From Streptomyces durocortorensis (GTDB lineage: Bacteria > Actinomycetota > Actinomycetes > Streptomycetales > Streptomycetaceae), in NCBI RefSeq assembly GCF_016901035.1, contig NZ_JAFEUF010000016.1, positions 18,358-65,944 on the forward strand: a stretch of DNA of 47,587 nt, in the 5' to 3' direction. Both the position numbers and the translations under genes were made by a program. Below, in pieces: positions 1 through 8,254 of this stretch. Under the pieces are notes generated by a model. That model worked only from the letters and a program-made list of their open reading frames with translations, did not search any database and was not told the origin of the DNA. Every line of letters begins with the position of its first letter. Positions within the stretch are counted from its first letter, which is position 1.

Positions 1-127
1 TGGGCGTCGATCCGGGCCACGCGCCCGGCCGGCCCCGGGTCGGGGGGGGGGGGGCCCCTGGCCCGGGGCCCGCCCCCCCCCCCGCCGGGCGGGGGGGGGG
101 GCCCCCCGGCGTCTCTACGGGCGTGCG
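1..127. other. G/C homopolymer-rich stretch, probable sequence artefact
   Basis: This stretch before the first gene is made largely of alternating G and C runs: 13 G at 42-54, 11 C at 73-83 and 11 G at 91-101. No coding pattern or regulatory signal can be read here. The same kind of sequence recurs at 13787-13967, which suggests poor base calls or a forced contig join rather than biology. The stop codon of the PAP2 gene lies directly after it, so the 3' end of that gene is probably reliable but its downstream context is not. Confidence 0.6.
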
Positions 128-1138
128 TCAGCCGCCGGTCATCGGGCGGGCCGGGCTACCCGCGCGCGGGCCCCGCTCGGTGTGCGGCTGCGGACGGCGG
201 ACGCCCGCCGGGGCGACCGGCATGGAGCCCGGACGTGCGGGGTGCCCGCCATGGGCCCGGGCCCTGACGGCCGCCGTCGGATGCCCGGCGGGGACCACCG
301 GTTCGGCCGGGGCGGCCACGGGCGCGGCGCCGCGGCCGTCGGTGGCCATCGACTGCGGCAGTAGTACGGGCTGTGGCCCGGCATCGGCCACGGGACGGGT
401 GCCGTCGCGGCGCTCCCGCCACCGCTCGCGCATCGCGAAGATCCAGGCCTCGGTCCGGGCGATCAGCGGCTCGAACCAGGGCAGCGCCAGCAGGATGAGC
501 AGCCCGGCCGCCCAGCCCAGCAGGACATCGCTGAGCCAGTGCGTACCGATGTACACGGTGGTGAGGCCGACGCCCAGCGAGACCGTCGCGGAGACCGCCG
601 ACAGATAGCGCCTGGCCCGTGGCGTGGTGGCCAGATAGGCGAGGATTCCCCAGGTCACGACGGCGTTCGCGGTGTGCCCGGAGGGAAATATATCGCCGCC
701 GGCGAACATCTCGGCCGACCCGATCTGTGTCGCGTAGTGCGGGCCGAGCCGCCCGAGCCCCAGCTTGACCGCGCCCACCGTCACGTTGAGCAGCAGCAGG
801 GACGTGCCGAGGACCAGCAGCGGCCGGAGCGTGTGCTGACGCCAGGAGCGCCAGCCCAGCCAGCAGGCGACCATCACCGCCGTCGGGCCGCGCTGACCGA
901 GGACGACGTAGTAGTCCAGGAAGGGGTGCAGTTCGGGCCACTGCTGGTAGGGCCGGAACAGCATGACCTTCCAGTCCAGAGCCACCAGCCAGGACGTGAT
1001 CAGCACCGCCCAGACGATGGCGAGATAGAACGCCAACGTCCCGCCGAAGAGGGCGATGCGGTGACGGCTCATCCGCGGTGCCTCTATCTTCGGCGGTTCC
1101 GGCTCCCGGTCCAGCCGGGCAAAGATGTCGGTACGCAC
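128..1138 (-). CDS. PAP2-family membrane phosphatase
   Basis: Membrane phosphatase of the PAP2 / type 2 phosphatidic acid phosphatase superfamily, expected to remove phosphate from lipid phosphates or undecaprenyl pyrophosphate on the outer membrane face. The 336-residue product has several hydrophobic helices. Visible family motifs are KLGLGRLGP (degenerate motif 1), FPSGH (motif 2) and VYIGTHWLSD (motif 3, with its His and Asp). The Arg that usually precedes motif 3 is replaced by Thr (TTVYIG). The last ~90 residues are Ala/Pro/Arg-rich and look disordered. I chose the GTG at 1138 because TAACGT lies 7 nt upstream, as in a leaderless mRNA, and because the added N-terminus (VRTDIFARLDREPEPPKI) looks protein-like. 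An ATG at 1072 with GAGG 8 nt upstream is the alternative. Confidence 0.85.
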   Translation of the reverse strand: MRTDIFARLDREPEPPKIEAPRMSRHRIALFGGTLAFYLAIVWAVLITSWLVALDWKVMLFRPYQQWPELHPFLDYYVVLGQRGPTAVMVACWLGWRSWRQHTLRPLLVLGTSLLLLNVTVGAVKLGLGRLGPHYATQIGSAEMFAGGDIFPSGHTANAVVTWGILAYLATTPRARRYLSAVSATVSLGVGLTTVYIGTHWLSDVLLGWAAGLLILLALPWFEPLIARTEAWIFAMRERWRERRDGTRPVADAGPQPVLLPQSMATDGRGAAPVAAPAEPVVPAGHPTAAVRARAHGGHPARPGSMPVAPAGVRRPQPHTERGPRAGSPARPMTGG

Positions 1139-1145
1139 CCAATCG

Positions 1146-1151
1146 ACGTTA
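1146..1151 (-). promoter_or_regulatory. Candidate -10 element for leaderless PAP2 transcript
   Basis: TAACGT on the minus strand fits TANNNT and lies 7 nt before the GTG at 1138, the geometry of actinobacterial leaderless transcripts. No convincing -35 is visible. The rest of the 497-bp divergent gap (1139-1635) shows no gene. It has a locally AT-richer patch near 1190-1330 that may carry the MFS gene promoter, but I cannot name elements there. Confidence 0.35.
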
Positions 1152-1635
1152 CAGCGAGTGAGTGTGCGAGCAGGCCAATCCGGCTGCTTTGTGATGACGA
1201 TGTGATGTGGACTTTGTCTCGGAGCGGCGTCTTTTCCGGGAGCGGAGAAGAATCTCCGTGATCTTGGACCCAATTGCCCGCGGGTTCCGTTCGTAAGCGT
1301 GTTTGATCTCTCGGAAAATGAGGCGCACCGGAATCCACGGGATTTGATCCGGCCATTCGGGGGAGGCGCACGCCGTCGCGCCGGCCCCGCGCCGACCGTC
1401 CCGACCCCCGCCGCGACGGGCCTCCCGCGCCCTGGGGCGGGAGCCCTCCGGCCGGGCCCGGAATGGCGTACGCCACACTGTGCGGCGGACCGGGGTATGA
1501 CGTGGACCACGTGTGACCACACCGAACTCGCGTACGCTGACGGCTCACTCGCCCGTCGATGCCGGGCCCGAGGGACGCGCACCCCACGTCACCGTCGGTC
1601 CGCCGAGCGCGAGGGACTCATCGGGAGGTACGTAG

Positions 1636-3423
1636 ATGTCCGGGACGACCACGGCCGGGGTCCGGCTGCGCAATGCCGCCGACAACGCCAACCGCTGGGT
1701 CGTCCTCGTCGTCCTCTGCCTCAGTCTTCTGGTCGTCGCCCTGGACGCGACCGTGCTCCATGTCGCCGTCCCGTCCGTCACCGAGGACCTGCGCCCGAGC
1801 GGCACGGCCCTTCTGTGGATCGTCGACGCCTACCCCCTCGTCTGCGCCTCGCTGCTCATCCTCTTCGGCACGCTGGGTGACCGGATCGGCAGACGGCGCG
1901 TGCTGCTGATCGGGTACGCGCTGTTCGGCGTGGCCTCCCTGCTCGCCGCGACGGCAGACACCTCCGCCGTCCTGATAGCGGCCCGGGCCCTCCTCGGCGT
2001 CGGCGGCGCGATGATCATGCCCGCCACGCTGTCGATCCTGCGCCAGGTCTTCCCCGACCGCCGCGAGCGGGCGCTCGCCATCGGCGTGTGGACCGCGGTC
2101 GCCGCCGTGGGCGCGGCCACCGGTCCGGTCGTCGGCGGCTTCCTGGTCGAGCACTTCTGGTGGGGCTCGGTCTTCCTGATCAACATTCCGCTGATGGCCG
2201 TGATCCTGCCGCTCGGCCGCTGGCTGCTGCCCGAGTCGCGCGGCGGCGACGACGGCCCGTGGGACGTGCTGGGCGCGCTCATGGCCGCGGCCGGGGTGCT
2301 CGGCGTCGTCCTGGGCGTCAAGCGCCTGGGCGGCGGCGCGGGGCTCCTGGATCCGGTCGCGCTCGGCCCGCTGGCCCTGGGCCTCGCGCTCCTGATCCTC
2401 TTCGTACGCCGGCAGCGGCGCCGCAGGCATCCGCTGATCGACGTCGCGATGTTCGCCCGCCCGGCCTTCTCCACCGCCGTCGGCTGCATCGTGCTGGCCA
2501 TGCTGGCGCTGGTCGGCCTCCAGCTGATCGCCGTCCAGTACCTCCAGCTGGTGCTGGGGCTCACCCCGCTGGAGACCGGGCTGCGCCTGTTGCCGCTGAC
2601 CTTCGCGGCGATGGCCGCGGGCGCCACCGGCTCGTACACCCTGCGCCGCTTCGGCCCCCGGCGCATGGTCGGCTGCGGCTTCGTCCTCACCGCGTCCTCG
2701 GTGCTGCTGCTCACCTCGATGGGCCAGCACGACCGGCCCGCCTTGCTGACCTGCGCGTTCGTGTTGCTCGGCTTCGGACTGCAGACCACGCTCTTCGGGG
2801 CGTACGAGTCGATGCTCAGCGACGCCCCGCCGGAGCGGGCGGGGGGCGCGGCGGCGATCGGCGAGACCTCCTACCAGCTGGGCGCGGGCCTCGGCATCGC
2901 CCTGCTCGGCAGCGTCATGAACGCCGCCTACGCCCCCGGCCTCGCCTCCCTGCGCGAGCAGGGCGTCCCGGCCCGCGCCGGGGCGGAGGCCTCCCACTCG
3001 CTGGGCGAGGCCTACCAGGTCGCCGCGCAGCTCGGCGGCCCGATGGGCGACCTGCTGCGCTCCACGGCCCGGCACGCCTTCATCGGCGGCCTCCACATCA
3101 CGCTCTTCGTCAGCGCGGGGCTGCTGCTGCTCGGCGCGCTGGCCGCCCTGCGGCTGCCGAGGGTCATGGACTGCCCGCCGAAGGAGCACTGCCTCCGGAG
3201 CGAGGGCGAGGGCGAGGGCGAAGCTGCGGAGCCCGGGTCGATCGAGCCGGACGCCGCCGAGCCCGAGGCCGCCGGGCCCCGTACGTCGGAGGCCGTGACT
3301 CCCGGCTACCGGGCCGCCGACGCCGCCCGTCCGTCCGGCCGGGACCGCCAGGTCCCGCGTCCGATGCTGCCCGCGCGGCGCGAACCGGCCGAGGCGGCCG
3401 GCTCTGGACGAGCGGCACACTGA
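1636..3423 (+). CDS. MFS drug exporter, DHA2 (EmrB/QacA-like) family
   Basis: Proton-driven multidrug exporter of the 14-helix DHA2 family in the cytoplasmic membrane. The 595-residue product has alternating hydrophobic helices from residue ~22 to ~510. Motif A is LGDRIGRRRVLL after helix 2. A GPVVGGFLVEHFWWGSVFLI segment around helix 5 and the following NIPL are typical of DHA2. The ATG has GGAGG 7 nt upstream (1624-1628). The final ~85 residues are hydrophilic, start with an EGEGEGE run encoded by a short tandem DNA repeat, and are longer than in most family members. It is divergent from the PAP2 gene and has no adjacent TetR/MarR regulator, so no substrate can be inferred. Confidence 0.9.
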   Translation: MSGTTTAGVRLRNAADNANRWVVLVVLCLSLLVVALDATVLHVAVPSVTEDLRPSGTALLWIVDAYPLVCASLLILFGTLGDRIGRRRVLLIGYALFGVASLLAATADTSAVLIAARALLGVGGAMIMPATLSILRQVFPDRRERALAIGVWTAVAAVGAATGPVVGGFLVEHFWWGSVFLINIPLMAVILPLGRWLLPESRGGDDGPWDVLGALMAAAGVLGVVLGVKRLGGGAGLLDPVALGPLALGLALLILFVRRQRRRRHPLIDVAMFARPAFSTAVGCIVLAMLALVGLQLIAVQYLQLVLGLTPLETGLRLLPLTFAAMAAGATGSYTLRRFGPRRMVGCGFVLTASSVLLLTSMGQHDRPALLTCAFVLLGFGLQTTLFGAYESMLSDAPPERAGGAAAIGETSYQLGAGLGIALLGSVMNAAYAPGLASLREQGVPARAGAEASHSLGEAYQVAAQLGGPMGDLLRSTARHAFIGGLHITLFVSAGLLLLGALAALRLPRVMDCPPKEHCLRSEGEGEGEAAEPGSIEPDAAEPEAAGPRTSEAVTPGYRAADAARPSGRDRQVPRPMLPARREPAEAAGSGRAAH

Positions 3424-3525
3424 CCCGTAACGTCAGCACGACGCTCTGACTACCACTGCTAGTTTTCGGAGGGCGGGCGTCTCCCGGTCCCTCCGAGCAC
3501 CGTGCGAGCCGCCGGAGGCACCCTC

Positions 3526-4746
3526 ATGTCCAGCACCGAGTCCGCGAAGCCGTCGAAGCTCCCGCCGTTCGACGCCGCCGACCCCCTCGGCATCGACGAC
3601 CTGCTCGGCCCGGACGACCTCGCGATCCGCGACACCGTCCGCACCTGGGCCACCGACCGCGTCCTGCCGCACATCGCCGAGTGGTACGAGAAGGGCGAGC
3701 TGCCCGGCATCCGCGAGCTGGCCCGCGAGCTCGGCGCCCTCGGTGCGCTCGGCATGTCGCTTGACGGCTACGGCTGCGCCGGGGCGAGCGCCGTCCAGTA
3801 CGGGCTGGCCTGCCTGGAGCTGGAGGCCGCCGACTCCGGGATCCGCTCGCTCGTCTCCGTGCAGGGGTCGCTCGCCATGTACGCGATCCACCGCTTCGGC
3901 TCCGAGGAGCAGAAGCAGCGGTGGCTGCCCGGCATGGCGGCCGGCGAGATCATCGGCTGCTTCGGACTGACCGAGCCCGACCACGGCTCGGACCCGGCCG
4001 GGATGCGGACGTACGCCAAGCGCGACGGGGATGACTGGATCCTCACCGGCCGCAAGATGTGGATCACCAACGGCTCGGTCGCCGGAGTCGCCGTCGTCTG
4101 GGCGCAGACCGACGAGGGCGAGGACGGCCGGGGTATCCGCGGGTTCGTCGTACCGACCGACAGCCCGGGCTTCTCGGCCCCGGAGATCCATCACAAGTGG
4201 TCGCTGCGTGCCTCGGTCACCAGCGAGCTGGTCATGGACGAGGTGCGGCTGCCCGCCGACGCGGTGCTGCCGGACGCGAAGGGGCTGCGCGGCCCGCTGA
4301 GCTGTCTGAGCCATGCGCGCTACGGCATCGTCTGGGGGTCCATGGGCGCGGCCCGGGCCAGCTTCGAGTCGGCCCTCGACTACGCGAGGAGCCGGGAGCA
4401 GTTCGGCCGCCCCATCGGCGGCTTCCAGCTCACCCAGGCCAAGCTGGCGGACATGGCCCTGGAGCTGCACAAGGGCATCCTGCTCGCCCACCACCTGGGC
4501 CGCCGGATGGACGCGGGCAGGCTCCGGCCGGAGCAGGTCAGTTTCGGCAAGCTGAACAACGTGCGGGAGGCGATCGAGATCTGCCGCACCTCGCGCACGA
4601 TCCTCGGGGCCAACGGAATCTCGCTGGAGTATCCGGTGATGCGGCACGCGACGAACCTGGAGTCGGTGCTCACCTACGAGGGAACCGTGGAGATGCACCA
4701 GCTGGTACTGGGCAAGGCGCTCACCGGTCTCGACGCCTTCCGGTGA
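3526..4746 (+). CDS. gcdH: Acyl-CoA dehydrogenase, glutaryl-CoA dehydrogenase-like
   Basis: FAD flavoenzyme of the acyl-CoA dehydrogenase superfamily. The full sequence resembles the glutaryl-CoA dehydrogenase branch, which oxidises and decarboxylates glutaryl-CoA to crotonyl-CoA in lysine/tryptophan breakdown. Signs are CFGLTEPDHGSDP in the flavin-binding middle domain, KMWITNG, the SREQFGRPIGGFQL helix, and the catalytic base Glu385 in LTYEGT. Length (406 residues) is normal. The ATG at 3526 has GGAGG at 3514-3518. It stands alone between the MFS gene and a convergent sepF paralogue, so a different short-chain acyl-CoA substrate cannot be excluded. Confidence 0.85.
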   Translation: MSSTESAKPSKLPPFDAADPLGIDDLLGPDDLAIRDTVRTWATDRVLPHIAEWYEKGELPGIRELARELGALGALGMSLDGYGCAGASAVQYGLACLELEAADSGIRSLVSVQGSLAMYAIHRFGSEEQKQRWLPGMAAGEIIGCFGLTEPDHGSDPAGMRTYAKRDGDDWILTGRKMWITNGSVAGVAVVWAQTDEGEDGRGIRGFVVPTDSPGFSAPEIHHKWSLRASVTSELVMDEVRLPADAVLPDAKGLRGPLSCLSHARYGIVWGSMGAARASFESALDYARSREQFGRPIGGFQLTQAKLADMALELHKGILLAHHLGRRMDAGRLRPEQVSFGKLNNVREAIEICRTSRTILGANGISLEYPVMRHATNLESVLTYEGTVEMHQLVLGKALTGLDAFR

Positions 4747-4813
4747 CGGAGGTGCGCCGCGACGCACACGCCGACCGGAAGCGTTGACCGGAACTTTCCG
4801 GCGAGTGCCCTGC

Positions 4814-5260
4814 TCAGCTCTGGTTGAAGAAGCCGTCGGCCTTGCGGCCGGCGGCTTCGCCCGCCACCACCTGGGTGTCGGCGGGGGAGAGCAGGAAGAC
4901 CCGGGTGGCCACCCGGTCGATCGAACCGCGCAGGCCGAAGATCAGCCCGGCGGCGAAGTCCACCACGCGCTTGGCGTCGGCGGGGTCCATGGCCGTGAGG
5001 TTGACGATCACCGGGACGCCGTCCCGGAACAGCTCGCCGATGGCCCGGGCGTCCCGGAAGCTGTCCGGGGTCACCGTCGCGATCCGGCGGTCCTGCTCCT
5101 CGGCCGCCTCGGCGGCCACCTGCACCCGCGGGTCGGTGACCCAGGCCGCCTGGTGGCCCGTGCCGGTCTCCGCGCCCTCGTTGTACTCGTCGTCGTAGTA
5201 CCGCTCGTCGTTGTTCTCCACGAGGCCCAGCCAGGCACTCGCCTTGCGCACCGATCCCAT
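4814..5260 (-). CDS. SepF-family cell division protein (paralogue outside the dcw cluster)
   Basis: Cytoplasmic SepF/DUF552 protein, 148 residues. SepF binds FtsZ and lipid and helps tether and align the Z-ring in Gram-positive bacteria. The N-terminus ([13 protein letters not shown]) is an amphipathic membrane-targeting helix, followed by an acidic linker with [10 protein letters not shown]. The C-terminal SepF domain contains [39 protein letters not shown] and VFLLSP. GAGGAGG lies just before the ATG. No ftsZ or other dcw gene is nearby, so this is one of the extra sepF-like genes that streptomycetes carry. Its role in sporulation septation is inferred from the family. Confidence 0.9.
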   Translation of the reverse strand: MGSVRKASAWLGLVENNDERYYDDEYNEGAETGTGHQAAWVTDPRVQVAAEAAEEQDRRIATVTPDSFRDARAIGELFRDGVPVIVNLTAMDPADAKRVVDFAAGLIFGLRGSIDRVATRVFLLSPADTQVVAGEAAGRKADGFFNQS

Positions 5261-5460
5261 GGACGCCTCCTCTCACCGCGGTTCTGTGGTGTTCCGCATC
5301 TCTTTCGTATCCCTATGGTCGTCCATGATGCGGATAGCGCGCCAAGTAGATAGTCGGCTCGCAGGCGATTCGTGACGCTACTGGTGCAGAGGATGTGGCG
5401 ATTCGTCAGGGTTCGTCCTGCATAAGGGGGGTTGCGAAAAGAAAATATGATGCGTCGAGC

Positions 5461-5491
5461 CGTACGGGTGATCCCGGGGACGTACGGGTGA
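5461..5491. repeat. Direct repeat pair CGTACGGGTGA, 20 bp apart
   Basis: CGTACGGGTGA occurs at 5461-5471 and again at 5481-5491, exactly 20 bp apart, or about two helical turns. It sits in the 309-bp divergent gap (5261-5569) between sepF-like and the DUF5685 gene, upstream of a TACGAT box at 5505-5510. The geometry suggests a binding site for a dimeric regulator. The regulator is unknown. Confidence 0.4.
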
Positions 5492-5504
5492 ACGGGGCAC
5501 TCGG

Positions 5505-5510
5505 TACGAT
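5505..5510 (+). promoter_or_regulatory. Candidate -10 box for the DUF5685 gene
   Basis: TACGAT fits TANNNT and lies 60 nt before the GTG start. Downstream, CCGGTGC (5521-5527) and GCACCGG (5539-5545) form a 7-bp stem with an 11-nt loop in the presumed 5' UTR. No clear -35 is seen; the direct repeats just upstream may compensate through an activator. Confidence 0.3.
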
Positions 5511-5569
5511 GCACGACGCCCCGGTGCACGAGCGTCGCGCACCGGCTGAACGGCTCCCGGGGGATCGTC

Positions 5570-6787
5570 GTGTTCGGAATCGTCAGGCCCTGCACCCACC
5601 GCCTCTCCGAAGGCCTCAGAGTCGAGTGGATGGCCCATCTCTGCGGCCTCTGCCTGGCCCTGAGGGCGGATCACGGACAGTTCGCCCGTATCGTCACGAA
5701 CTATGACGGCCTGATCGTGTCCGTTCTGACGGAGGCTCAGGCGGGGCTCGTACCCGGCGGGCGTCGCACCGCCGGACCCTGCCCGCTGCGCGCCATGCGC
5801 ACCGCGCCGGTCGCCCAGGGCGAGGGGGCCCGGCTCGCCGCCGCCGTCTCACTCGTCCTCGCCTCGGCGAAGGTCCGCGACCACGTCGCCGACCGGGACG
5901 GGCTGTTGGCCCGCCGCCCGGTCGCCGCCGCCGCGCGCCGGGTGGCCGCCGGATGGGACCGGGCAGGCGCGCGGACCGGGGCGGCCCTCGGCTTCGACAC
6001 CGCCCTCCTGGTCGACGCGGTCGACCGGCAGACCGGCATCGAGACCCTTGCCGGCCCCGGCACCCCGCTGCTGACGGTCACCGAGCCCACCGAGACCGCC
6101 ACCGCCGCAGCCTTCGCGCACACCGCCGTCCTCGCCGGGAAGCCGCAGAACGCCGCCCCGCTCGCGGAGGCCGGCCGGCTCTTCGGGCGGCTCGCGCATC
6201 TGCTGGACGCCGTGGAGGACCGAGAGGCCGACGCCGCGGCGGGCGCCTGGAATCCACTCGCCGCCACCGGCACCCCGCTCGCCGAGGCGCGCCGGCTCTG
6301 CGACGACGCACTGCACGGCGTACGGCTCGCGCTGCGCGAGGTGGAGTTCACCGACGGGAAACTCGTCCACGTGCTGCTTGCCCACGAGCTGCGCCGCTCG
6401 GTCGACCGGGCGTTCGGCACCTCCTCCTGCTCGCACCAGGAGGGCCAGGGGCTGCTGGTGCCCGACGGCTCCTTCGGGCCGCCGCCGGGGAACCCGTACG
6501 GCCCGACGCCCGGTCATCCGTACGGTCCGCCGCCCGGCGGCCCGGGCGCGCCGCCCCCGCCGCGCCCCCCCCGCGACCGGCGCGGGCTGATCGCCGGATG
6601 CCTGGTCTGGGTCGGGCTCGCCTGCACCTGCCAGATGTGCTGCGGGAGCTTCGAGGACCCCTGGAGCAGGGAGCAGCGGCAGTCGCCGTGCCAGAGCTGC
6701 GGCGACTGCTGCGAGGCGTGCAACTGCTGCGGCCAGTGCGGCGAGGGCTGCTGCTGTTGCGGGGACTCCTGCGGCTGCGACTGCTGA
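5570..6787 (+). CDS. DUF5685-family protein with Pro-rich linker and 20-Cys tail
   Basis: Member of the actinobacterial DUF5685 family; biochemical function unknown to me. The 405-residue product has an N-terminal cysteine pattern (RPCTHRL, LCGLCLAL, GPCPLR) in a mostly alpha-helical ~280-residue domain. A Pro/Gly linker follows (PNPYGP-type repeats, residues ~300-335), then a short hydrophobic stretch (GLIAGCLVWVGLACTC) and a tail with 20 cysteines in the last ~67 residues, many as CC pairs. Such a tail could bind metal ions or form disulfides. The GTG start has GGGGGA 6 nt upstream. It is convergent with the solute-binding lipoprotein gene. Some families with clustered cysteines of this type are Fe-S or heme associated, but I cannot assign that here. 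Confidence 0.75.
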   Translation: MFGIVRPCTHRLSEGLRVEWMAHLCGLCLALRADHGQFARIVTNYDGLIVSVLTEAQAGLVPGGRRTAGPCPLRAMRTAPVAQGEGARLAAAVSLVLASAKVRDHVADRDGLLARRPVAAAARRVAAGWDRAGARTGAALGFDTALLVDAVDRQTGIETLAGPGTPLLTVTEPTETATAAAFAHTAVLAGKPQNAAPLAEAGRLFGRLAHLLDAVEDREADAAAGAWNPLAATGTPLAEARRLCDDALHGVRLALREVEFTDGKLVHVLLAHELRRSVDRAFGTSSCSHQEGQGLLVPDGSFGPPPGNPYGPTPGHPYGPPPGGPGAPPPPRPPRDRRGLIAGCLVWVGLACTCQMCCGSFEDPWSREQRQSPCQSCGDCCEACNCCGQCGEGCCCCGDSCGCDC

Positions 6788-6821
6788 GGCGCCGACTGGC
6801 GACCGCCGGGCTGACGCCGGG

Positions 6822-7760
6822 TCACCTCAGCTCGGGCGGGGAGATCTCGGAGGTCTCGATCGCGGACTCGGTGGTGCCCCACTTCTTCAGGATGCGGTCG
6901 TAGGTCCCGTCCTCCTTGAGCCGGTTGACGGCGGCCTGGAAGGCGGGGGCCAGCGGGCTGCCCTTCTTGAAGGCGAAGCCCACGTCGAGCCGCTTGAACT
7001 CGTTGAGGAAGCGGAGCCCCTCCTGCTGGCTCACGGCGTAGCGCAGCCCGTTGATGGTCGACATCACCACATCGGAGCGGTTCTGCTGGAGCGAGATCCA
7101 CACCGCCGCCTGGTCGGCGTAGGTCTTCACCGTGTACGGCTCCTTGCCCGCCTCCGCGCACCGGGGAAGGTTCTCCTGGAGCGTGACCTCGAAGGTGGTG
7201 CCCGCCCCGGTCGCCACGTCCAGGCCGCACAGCTGGGTCAGGTCGTCGACCTTCTTCAGCTCGCTGTCCTCGCGGACCGCGAAGCCCTGCCCGTCGTTGA
7301 TGTAGGTCACGAAGTCGATGGTTTCGCGGCGTTCGTCGGTGACGCCGAAGTTCCCCGTGCCCAGGTCGTACTTCCCGCTGCCGAGCGCCGGCAGGATCGC
7401 CTCGAAGGACGCCACCTCGCGCTTCAGCTTCAGCCCCAGCACCCGGGCCGCCGCGTCCGCGAAGTCGATGTCCGCGCCGGCCGGTGTGGAGCCGTCCTCC
7501 TCGTAGAAGGCCCCGGGCGGGGCTCCCACGGAGGAGACGATCCGCAGGGTGCCCGCCTCGCGGACCCCGGCGGGCAGCAGCTTCGCGGCGGCCTCGTCCT
7601 TGCGGACCTCGGAGACCACGTCCGTCGTCGGGGTCTTTCCCTTGGAGGCGGCCTCCGCGGATCCGCCGCCCGCCGCGCCGGTCGGCTCGGCGCAGGCGGT
7701 GAGCGTCAGGGCGGCCACGGTGATCAGGGCGAACAGGGCGGCAGGTCGGGATCGGGACAT
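6822..7760 (-). CDS. Family 3 solute-binding lipoprotein of amino acid ABC transporter
   Basis: Extracellular substrate-binding lipoprotein (SBP family 3, polar amino acids such as cystine, glutamate or S-substituted cysteine). A signal peptide ends in lipobox LTAC (Cys23). The mature part shows the family 3 layout: GTLRIVSS, GADIDFADAAARVLGLKLKR, LGTGNFGVTDERRETIDFV and AAVNRLKEDGTYDRILKKWG. Length is 312 residues. It is divergent from the permease operon starting at 8255 and very probably feeds the same transporter, which has its own second lipoprotein at 12794. Confidence 0.9.
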   Translation of the reverse strand: MSRSRPAALFALITVAALTLTACAEPTGAAGGGSAEAASKGKTPTTDVVSEVRKDEAAAKLLPAGVREAGTLRIVSSVGAPPGAFYEEDGSTPAGADIDFADAAARVLGLKLKREVASFEAILPALGSGKYDLGTGNFGVTDERRETIDFVTYINDGQGFAVREDSELKKVDDLTQLCGLDVATGAGTTFEVTLQENLPRCAEAGKEPYTVKTYADQAAVWISLQQNRSDVVMSTINGLRYAVSQQEGLRFLNEFKRLDVGFAFKKGSPLAPAFQAAVNRLKEDGTYDRILKKWGTTESAIETSEISPPELR

Positions 7761-7804
7761 GGTGGTGCTTCTCCGGGTTCGTCAGGGTGGCCGATCGCCC
7801 CCGG

Positions 7805-7852
7805 GCCATGACGGCACGGAGCCATGACGGCACGGAGCCGTGGAGGCACGGG
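7805..7852. repeat. 16-bp tandem repeat in divergent regulatory region
   Basis: GCCATGACGGCACGGA occurs twice head to tail (7805-7820 and 7821-7836), followed by a degenerate third copy (7837-7852). It lies 45 bp upstream of the minus-strand lipoprotein start, in its untranslated leader or promoter. No coding potential is apparent. Confidence 0.5.
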
Positions 7853-8046
7853 GGCAGCGGAAACGTTCAGCGGTGCGAGGGGAGGGCGACGCGGTGCGGT
7901 GAAGGTGAAGTCACGCCAGGAAGCGTGGCTCGAACGCCGGAAGAGGGGCGTGAGCAGGAAGAACCGGACAGCAGAGGGTCAGCTCAACAGGAAGAGGACC
8001 ACACACGACCGAAGTCGATGTGGGAGCGGGTGACCAGCCACTGCTG

Positions 8047-8078
8047 CGGATGCATGGGCCAAGTGGAACAGGCATCCG
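8047..8078. promoter_or_regulatory. Inverted repeat CGGATGC-N18-GCATCCG, candidate operator
   Basis: CGGATGC at 8047-8053 and GCATCCG at 8072-8078 are perfect inverted copies separated by 18 nt. A second small inverted repeat (GTGAG / CTCAC, 8096-8113) follows. Both lie upstream of the strong promoter at 8127, where an activator of a sulfur or amino acid uptake operon would be expected. The rest of the 494-bp gap (7761-8254) contains no gene that I trust. Confidence 0.35.
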
Positions 8079-8126
8079 AGTGCACGTCAACCAAGGTGAG
8101 ATGTACAGCTCACAGTGTGGACAGGC

Positions 8127-8156
8127 TTGACAACTCCCCGCGCACGCCGCTTATCT
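8127..8156 (+). promoter_or_regulatory. Strong sigma-70-like promoter for the ABC/monooxygenase operon
   Basis: TTGACA at 8127-8132 is a perfect -35, followed after 18 nt by TTATCT at 8151-8156. Transcription would start near 8163, leaving a ~90-nt leader before the first permease. It is one of the clearest consensus promoters in the window. Confidence 0.6.
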
Positions 8157-8254
8157 CGGAGACGGACCGGCGCTGAGGGGCCCGGCCCATGTGTGGTTCT
8201 TTTCGGTGTGAAGGCACGCCCCGTGTTCGATCTGAGCATCCACGGAGCACCCGC

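Noticed and set aside
1618..3420. 600-residue minus-strand frame opposite the MFS gene
   Set aside because: Composition is Gly/Arg/Gln/Asp shadow coding without any domain; the plus-strand MFS protein is clear.
8080..8130. Possible cysteine leader peptide (short GTG-started frame with a Cys near its end) upstream of the transporter operon
   Set aside because: It ends exactly in the -35 element, so it is upstream of the best promoter, and it has no ribosome site. It could matter only if transcription starts further upstream.
7761..8254. SAM-type or other sulfur riboswitch
   Set aside because: I looked for the SAM-II/SAM-IV core and stems and saw none; the leader from the mapped promoter is only ~90 nt.
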